Source: Hyphomicrobiales bacterium
Lineage (GTDB): Bacteria; Pseudomonadota; Alphaproteobacteria; Rhizobiales; JALURZ01
NCBI GenBank assembly: GCA_027058735.1
Contig: JALURZ010000113.1
Coordinates: 6,301-12,519 of the forward strand
DNA: 6,219 bases
Direction: 5' to 3'
Shown: positions 5,162-6,219 of the stretch, one piece after another
Layout: each line of letters opens with the position of its first letter
How positions within the stretch are numbered: the stretch's first letter is position 1
The notes under the pieces: model-generated
The model's database searches: none
What the model was told of the DNA's origin: nothing
The model's input: the letters and a program-made list of their open reading frames with translations, nothing else
Made by a program: the position numbers and the translations under genes

Positions 5162-5737
5162 CTAGTGATCGTTCTTGCGCTTCCAGCCGGTGATCATCGA
5201 CCTGACCAGGTTCTCGCGGTGCTGGAGGCTGGCGAGAACGACGCCCAGGACATGCGCCACGACGAGCCCCAGCGTCAGATAGGACGCGACTTCGTGCACC
5301 TCTTCAACCCATTCCACGCCCCAGAACCGGTCGCTGACGGAGATGATGCCGGTCCCCACCGCGACCGCCAGCGATGCCAGCAGCGCCACCACCATGGCGC
5401 CGCCGGCCGGGTTGTGGCCGATATGGCGTTTGGCGCGCAGAAAGACGCTGTCGTTCAGATAGGCGATGACGGTGGACGGCCTGTAGACGAAATCCGAAAA
5501 CCGTGCGTGTTGCGTGCCGATCAGCCCCCAGACAAGGCGCATGGCGATCAGTCCGGCGATCGCATAGCCGGAAACCTCATGTGCCCGATCCCATTCATCC
5601 GCCGAGAACCAGGCGATCGCGAACAGGGCGACAAGAGACCAGTGAAACACGCGCACAAACGGATCCCAGACCTTGATGGAAGCTGGCCGCGCGGCGCGGC
5701 CAGCCTCCCTCGCGCGATCGATATTCGATACGCTCAT
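5162..5737 (-). CDS. Cytochrome b561-type membrane subunit (cytochrome b/b6 domain protein)
   Basis: A 191-residue integral membrane diheme b-type cytochrome of the bacterial cytochrome b561 / Ni-Fe hydrogenase b-subunit family, which passes electrons between the quinone pool and a periplasmic or membrane partner. The N-terminal VWDPFVRVFHWSLV motif is diagnostic. Four membrane segments lie near 28-46, 54-72, 112-131 and 149-170. Likely haem ligands are His32, His53, His148 and His162; the GHNPAGG turn at 107-113 is also typical. The ATG at 5737 is chosen because it overlaps the stop of the upstream PepSY gene as ATGA and gives the standard N-terminus. No strong ribosome binding site precedes it, fitting translational coupling. 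A longer reading to 5833 would lie entirely inside the PepSY gene. The electron acceptor cannot be named; the divergent exported protein at 6143 is a candidate partner. Confidence 0.92.
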   Translation of the reverse strand: MSVSNIDRAREAGRAARPASIKVWDPFVRVFHWSLVALFAIAWFSADEWDRAHEVSGYAIAGLIAMRLVWGLIGTQHARFSDFVYRPSTVIAYLNDSVFLRAKRHIGHNPAGGAMVVALLASLAVAVGTGIISVSDRFWGVEWVEEVHEVASYLTLGLVVAHVLGVVLASLQHRENLVRSMITGWKRKNDH

Positions 5738-6018
5738 GACTTGTTCTTGATCTTCACGACCGCGCCGGTTGCGCCGTTCATGTAAATCTCGACACGCGCT
5801 CCCTGCTTGCCGATCGCATAGACTTCGAAGCAATTGCCCTCGCGTTCCACCTTGCGGACCTCATAGCCCATGGCGGTGGCCTTGCTGGTGATGTCTTGAA
5901 CCGACAGCATCTGGCCGGTGACCGGCTCGCTGCACAGCTTTTCCGAATCGCTCGCCAAGGCCGGAACTGCCGCCCCGATCATAAGGGCTGCGGCGGGGTA
6001 AAGGATGAACTTGCGCAT
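5734..6018 (-). CDS. Small exported PepSY-domain protein
   Basis: A 94-residue periplasmic protein. Residues 1-22 are a signal peptide (MRKFILYPAAALMIGAAVPA, cleavage likely after ALA). The mature part is one PepSY-like unit: SVQDITSKATAMGYEVRKVEREGNCFEVYAI, then a strand with GARVEIYMNGATGAVVKIK, the usual DxxTGxVV-type ending with Asn in place of Asp. Cys29 and Cys63 may form a disulfide. PepSY modules are thought to act as inhibitors or binding domains, and they often accompany b-type cytochromes. The ATG at 6018 has GGAG (6027-6030) 8 nt upstream; a GTG at 6048 would add ten residues before the signal peptide and is unlikely. The stop overlaps the cytochrome b start by 4 nt, so the two proteins are made from one transcript. 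Confidence 0.88.
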   Translation of the reverse strand: MRKFILYPAAALMIGAAVPALASDSEKLCSEPVTGQMLSVQDITSKATAMGYEVRKVEREGNCFEVYAIGKQGARVEIYMNGATGAVVKIKNKS

Positions 6019-6035
6019 TTTTCCGTCTCCATTGT

Positions 6036-6065
6036 GTAATATCGCCACGATGGCGATGGGCGCAA
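6036..6065 (-). promoter_or_regulatory. Possible promoter of the PepSY-cytochrome b operon
   Basis: Minus-strand TTGCGC (6060-6065) and TATTAC (6036-6041) are 18 nt apart. Transcription would start only a few bases before the GGAG ribosome binding site, giving a very short leader. The -35 match is only fair. The spacer contains the 17-bp inverted repeat described separately. Confidence 0.4.
6041..6057. promoter_or_regulatory. Candidate operator: perfect 17-bp inverted repeat
   Basis: ATCGCCA and TGGCGAT flank CGA, a perfect 7-bp palindrome with a 3-bp centre. It overlaps the proposed -10 by one base and fills most of the promoter spacer, a classic position for a repressor or for a MerR-type activator acting on a long spacer. 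Alternatively it is an RNA hairpin if transcription starts further upstream. Confidence 0.45.
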
Positions 6066-6142
6066 TTTAGACGAAGCCGCATGACGGAGCGCTTAGGCCC
6101 GCGTTCAGCGTTTTGTCATGTTGGCGGCGCCACAATGGGGCA

Positions 6143-6219
6143 ATGAAACCGACGACCCGCAGAACCCTCATTTGTTCGCTGCTGGCCGCGGCACTCGGCG
6201 CCGGCGTGCCGGCGCCGAG
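6143..6219 (+). CDS. Start of an exported protein, cut by the window end
   Basis: Only about 25 codons are visible. From ATG 6143 they read MKPTTRRTLICSLLAAALGAGVPAP, a signal peptide with a twin arginine followed by a hydrophobic core; Sec and Tat export are both possible, as the rest of the Tat motif is poor. The ribosome binding site (GGGG, 6137-6140) is close and weak. Another frame from ATG 6118 is also open to the edge but gives no hydrophobic segment. The gene is divergent from the PepSY-cytochrome operon with a 124-nt shared control region, so it may be functionally linked. Its product cannot be identified from this fragment. Confidence 0.55.
   Translation, partial: MKPTTRRTLICSLLAAALGAGVPAP

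Noticed and set aside
4979..5785. A 268-codon plus-strand frame opposite cytochrome b
   Set aside because: The opposite strand encodes an unmistakable cytochrome b561 with haem histidines, and this frame is its antisense shadow.

Overview
The window looks like GC-rich alphaproteobacterial chromosome, possibly Hyphomicrobiales or a relative. The evidence is an aerobic (CobNST-type) cobaltochelatase subunit, a phytase-like esterase, a 96-residue L28 beginning MARRCELTGK, a DUF3108 protein, and alphaproteobacterial-looking promoter elements (TTGAC / CTATAG). This is inferred from gene content and family resemblance, not from a database search. There is no mobile element, CRISPR array, rRNA or tRNA that I can see.

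Layout. From 1 to 2190 two plus-strand genes follow each other with a 12-nt gap: the 3' part of cobT (cobalt insertion, cobalamin synthesis) and an exported esterase-like phytase-domain protein. The latter ends tail-to-tail, with a 4-nt overlap, against a minus-strand gene for an unrecognised zinc-ribbon multi-pass membrane protein (2187-3053). Further upstream on the minus strand is rpmB (3210-3500). rpmB is divergent from a DUF3108 exported protein (3825-4712), and the 324-nt space between them holds a good rpmB promoter and an unusual tandem repeat that duplicates the rpmB Shine-Dalgarno region. DUF3108 converges on a two-gene minus-strand operon, small PepSY protein then b561-type cytochrome b (6018 to 5162), whose reading frames overlap by ATGA. 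The 449-nt convergent gap between them contains no gene but has evenly spaced TTAACG words and a diverged 48-bp repeat. At the right edge a divergent gene with a signal peptide begins (6143) and runs out of the window.

How it fits together. cobT belongs to the cobalamin pathway; rpmB and DUF3108 are housekeeping or envelope genes, and I recall this set lying near cobS/cobT in many alphaproteobacteria. The PepSY/cytochrome b pair looks like a small membrane redox module. It is headed by a candidate operator: a perfect 17-bp inverted repeat sitting between the proposed -35 and -10. I see no convincing wholly new system. The items most worth checking are the rpmB leader repeat, the operator in the PepSY-cytochrome promoter, the helically phased TTAACG array, and the zinc-ribbon membrane protein with its leader hairpin.
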